7,695 nucleotides of DNA from Microcaldota archaeon (GTDB taxonomy: Archaea; Micrarchaeota; Micrarchaeia; Norongarragalinales; Norongarragalinaceae). This document shows positions 5,527 through 7,695 of the stretch, piece by piece. How positions within the stretch are numbered: the stretch's first letter is position 1; each line of letters starts with the position of its first letter. Location: positions 1-7,695 of the forward strand of contig JACROM010000035.1 in NCBI GenBank assembly GCA_016214445.1, in the 5' to 3' direction. The notes beneath the pieces are model-generated. The model was not told the origin of the DNA and did not search any database. It was given only the letters and a program-made list of their open reading frames with translations. The translations under genes were made by a program, and so were the position numbers.

Positions 5527-6762
5527 TCAACGCGCCGCAAGCGCTTCCTCGACAGACTCAAGCGAAGCTTCCACCTGAACCGGAGCGTTCCTGAACGCGC
5601 CAGCGTAAGGCAGCTTGCCCAAATGGTAGTTGACTGTCGCGTCCGGGTCCTTCAAGAGGTGGCCGGTGAGGACGCACACGATTTTTTGATTTTTGCCGAT
5701 TGTTCCTGCATCAACGAGCTTCTTCGCGCCAGCAACCGAAGCAGCTGAGGAGGGTTCGCAGCCTATTCCTGCGGAGTCCACAACTGCTTTGGCGTCCATC
5801 ATTTCCGCGTCGGAAACCTGTTCGACCACTCCGTTGGTTGCTTTCAGGTACTTCAGCGCCTTCACCCAATTGACCGGGTTGCCGATGCGTATGGCTGTTC
5901 CGATTGTTTCGGGTTTCTCGACGCGAATTAGTTTAGTTGAGTTTTTCTTCCACGTTTGGTACAACGGATTGGAGCCTTCGGCTTGCACTACTGCCAAGCG
6001 CGGCACGTTCTCGAGCCAGCCGAGTTCCTTCCATTCCATCAACGCCTTGCCGAAAGCGCTCACGTTGCCCAAGTTGCCGCCTGGAACAACAATCCAGTCT
6101 GGTTCTTCCTGCAATTGGAGAAGGGTTTCCCATACTATGGTCTTCTGGCCTTCCAGGCGCCACGGGTTGACTGAATTCAAGACGTAGTAGTTGTTTTCAA
6201 GCGCAAGCTTCTGCACCAGTTCCAGCGACTGGTCGAAGTTGCCTTTTACCTGCAAAACCTTCGCGCCATAAGCTATTGCCTGGGAGAGTTTGCCGAAAGC
6301 AATCTTGCCTTCCGGTATCAAGACAACGCAATTCAGGGAGGCAAGCGAAGCGTACGAGGCTAAAGAAGCGGAAGTGTTGCCTGTTGAGGCGCACACAACC
6401 GTTTTGGCGCCAACTCGGACCGCTTCAGTCACGCCAACTGACATGCCACGGTCCTTGAACGAGCCAGTTGGGTTTTCGCCCTCGTGTTTCAAGCGAACCG
6501 AGGCGCCGACATAAATGCTTACCTTGTCGGAATCGTACAAGTGAGTGTTTCCTTCCCCTCGCGTAATGATTTTCCCTGCAAGCGGGTGGACCATCTCACG
6601 GAAGCGCCACACGCCAAGCGAAGGCGAGCGTTTTTCGAAGTCTTTCCGCGAAACCTTCAGCGCGGACAGGTCCTGTTTCGCTTCAAGCAGGTTGCCGCAC
6701 GAACACGTGAAACTGGAAACGTCTTCTGTTATTTTAGAACACTTGCAGCATTGAAACTTCAT
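5527..6762 (-). CDS. thrC: Threonine synthase
   Basis: It converts O-phospho-L-homoserine and water to L-threonine and phosphate using pyridoxal phosphate, the last step of the pathway. The 411 residues start with a small zinc ribbon (Cys5/Cys6 and Cys8, then Cys20 and Cys22 in CSC), common in archaeal and related threonine synthases. The PLP lysine is Lys103 in ENPTGSFKDRGMS. Asn129 in ASTGNTSAS is the expected cofactor contact, and the phosphate-binding loop is PGGNLGN at 227-233. EPSSAASVAG (336-345) and LTGHLLKD (365-372) are the usual C-terminal core motifs. The start ATG overlaps the thrB stop as ATGA, and GGGGTG eight bases upstream is a usable ribosome binding site, so the gene is translationally coupled to homoserine kinase, whose product is its substrate. 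Confidence 0.96.
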   Translation of the reverse strand: MKFQCCKCSKITEDVSSFTCSCGNLLEAKQDLSALKVSRKDFEKRSPSLGVWRFREMVHPLAGKIITRGEGNTHLYDSDKVSIYVGASVRLKHEGENPTGSFKDRGMSVGVTEAVRVGAKTVVCASTGNTSASLASYASLASLNCVVLIPEGKIAFGKLSQAIAYGAKVLQVKGNFDQSLELVQKLALENNYYVLNSVNPWRLEGQKTIVWETLLQLQEEPDWIVVPGGNLGNVSAFGKALMEWKELGWLENVPRLAVVQAEGSNPLYQTWKKNSTKLIRVEKPETIGTAIRIGNPVNWVKALKYLKATNGVVEQVSDAEMMDAKAVVDSAGIGCEPSSAASVAGAKKLVDAGTIGKNQKIVCVLTGHLLKDPDATVNYHLGKLPYAGAFRNAPVQVEASLESVEEALAAR

Positions 6763-7673
6763 ATTTCATGCACCCCTTCCGAGGAAACCCTGGTCCAAAC
6801 CAGTTCCGTTTTGATGTTTTTTCTTGCGAAAGAGTCCCAAACTGCTTTCGAAAACTTTTCGTTTTTCTCTTTCCCGAAGGCAACAAGTGTTGGGCCTGCG
6901 CCAGAAGCAGCAGTCCCAAAACCGTATTCCCTGCCAAGTCGCTTGAACTCGAGGAAGTTCGGCAGGTTGCCTGAACGTGCGCGCGCCGGCTCCACTATCT
7001 CATCGCCAAAGGAAGAAATTATGACGTCGGTGTCGGAGTCAAAGAAGCCGACCAGAAGGCGCGACAGGTAAAACGAATTCTTTACTGCTTTCCAGCGCTC
7101 TATCATGTCCGGAAGCACGCTTCGAGCGAAGGCAGTCGAAGCCTTGTCGCGGTCGGAAATGACGAGCAGGCATTGGAGGTCTTGGGGCGCTTCAAGGCGC
7201 TTGACTTTGACCGGGTTCGTGGAGTAGGTTATGGTCATTCCGCCGAACACGCAGGGCGACACGTTGTCGTAGTGGGGCTCGTTTGCTGCGAAAGCTTCGC
7301 CGAAACCGGCCCAATAAACCAGCTGCTCCTTGGTCAGGCCAAGGGAAAAGAGCTCGTTAACAGCAAAAGCAGTGGAGGCGGCTTCGCAGGCGCTTGCGCC
7401 CATTCCAGCTCGCGGCTTGACGGACTTGAACGCGTCTATTGCGAGGCTGCCTTCGAGCCCGAACTCCTTCCGCATGGCGTTCCAGACGAAACCGAATACA
7501 CTCTGTTTGGAGTCTTCTGCTGCAGCGTATTTGCCGGAGTTCTTGACTGTCCAGACCGGCGACTTGAAGAACGCGAACTCGTCAAAAGGTTCTTCAAGAG
7601 CAAGGCCGCAGACGTCGAAACCAGCTCCCAGATTGGCCGAAGTGGCGGGCGCGCTCAAGCGTATGGAGTCCAT
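6759..7673 (-). CDS. thrB: Homoserine kinase (GHMP family)
   Basis: It phosphorylates L-homoserine with ATP to O-phospho-L-homoserine, feeding threonine synthase. The 304 residues have the three GHMP-kinase motifs: APATSANLGAGFD at 8-20, the phosphate-binding glycine loop PRAGMGASACEAAS at 87-100, and ASGAGPTLVAF at 256-266. HYDNVSPCVFGG at 134-145 is characteristic of homoserine kinases, and Glu126 in GEAFAA fits the metal-binding Glu position. The glycine loop is less canonical than the usual GLGSSAAS, with Ala93 replacing the first Ser. The family and the coupled thrC make homoserine kinase much likelier than mevalonate or galactose kinase. The ATG at 7673 gives the standard N-terminus. 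GGGGG followed by TT (7687-7681) about nine bases upstream may serve as the ribosome binding site. Confidence 0.93.
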   Translation of the reverse strand: MDSIRLSAPATSANLGAGFDVCGLALEEPFDEFAFFKSPVWTVKNSGKYAAAEDSKQSVFGFVWNAMRKEFGLEGSLAIDAFKSVKPRAGMGASACEAASTAFAVNELFSLGLTKEQLVYWAGFGEAFAANEPHYDNVSPCVFGGMTITYSTNPVKVKRLEAPQDLQCLLVISDRDKASTAFARSVLPDMIERWKAVKNSFYLSRLLVGFFDSDTDVIISSFGDEIVEPARARSGNLPNFLEFKRLGREYGFGTAASGAGPTLVAFGKEKNEKFSKAVWDSFARKNIKTELVWTRVSSEGVHEI

Positions 7674-7680
7674 CTATGAA

Positions 7681-7695
7681 AACCCCCTATTATAC
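7681..7695 (-). promoter_or_regulatory. Upstream signals of thrB
   Basis: On the minus strand TATAATA (7694-7688) is directly followed by GGGGGTT (7687-7681). The TATA-like element is only about 18 bases from the thrB ATG, too close for a standard archaeal start site upstream of that ATG, so it may be fortuitous. The G-rich stretch is better placed as a Shine-Dalgarno site. The true promoter may lie outside the window. Confidence 0.3.

Noticed and set aside
5693..6187. Plus-strand open frame opposite thrC
   Set aside because: It lies wholly antisense to conserved thrC motifs and shows no protein-family features.
1..7695. Transposon or phage sequence
   Set aside because: No transposase, integrase, terminal inverted repeats or target-site duplications were seen by eye.

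Overview
The window looks archaeal. The evidence is the start of an intron-bearing or split tRNA-His, TATA-like boxes 22-26 bases upstream of start codons that lack ribosome binding sites (leaderless transcripts), GGTGAT-type Shine-Dalgarno sites inside operons, an archaeal/fungal-type aspartate-semialdehyde dehydrogenase, and a threonine synthase with an N-terminal zinc ribbon. The lineage cannot be fixed from this sequence; a DPANN or other small-genome archaeon is a guess.

Layout. Bases 1-319 contain no convincing protein gene. On the minus strand they hold the 5' half of tRNA-His (165-129), cut off exactly after nucleotide 37, followed by at least 128 bases of strongly folded sequence running off the window. 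Upstream of the tRNA are three back-to-back perfect hairpins and a 12-base direct repeat (195-294). Next is a minus-strand transglutaminase-like protein gene (320-1012), then a 106-base divergent promoter region containing an inverted repeat (1046-1073). The plus strand then carries a tight operon: homoserine dehydrogenase (1119-2087), aspartate kinase (2087-3448), a soluble histidine kinase broken by a one-base frameshift at a run of six A (3450-4312), and aspartate-semialdehyde dehydrogenase (4321-5361). A 165-base convergent gap follows. It holds what looks like the C-terminal stub of a second histidine kinase (about 5362-5507). On the minus strand, homoserine kinase (7673-6759) and threonine synthase (6762-5527) form a two-gene operon with an ATGA overlap.

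Together the five intact enzymes cover every step from aspartate to threonine: aspartate kinase, aspartate-semialdehyde dehydrogenase, homoserine dehydrogenase, homoserine kinase and threonine synthase. They sit in two convergent operons. Feedback control probably acts through the two C-terminal ACT domains of the aspartate kinase, since the homoserine dehydrogenase has no ACT domain.

The items most worth a second look are the interrupted tRNA-His, the frameshifted histidine kinase embedded in the amino-acid operon together with the possible second kinase stub after the last gene, and the hairpin array between the tRNA and the transglutaminase gene.
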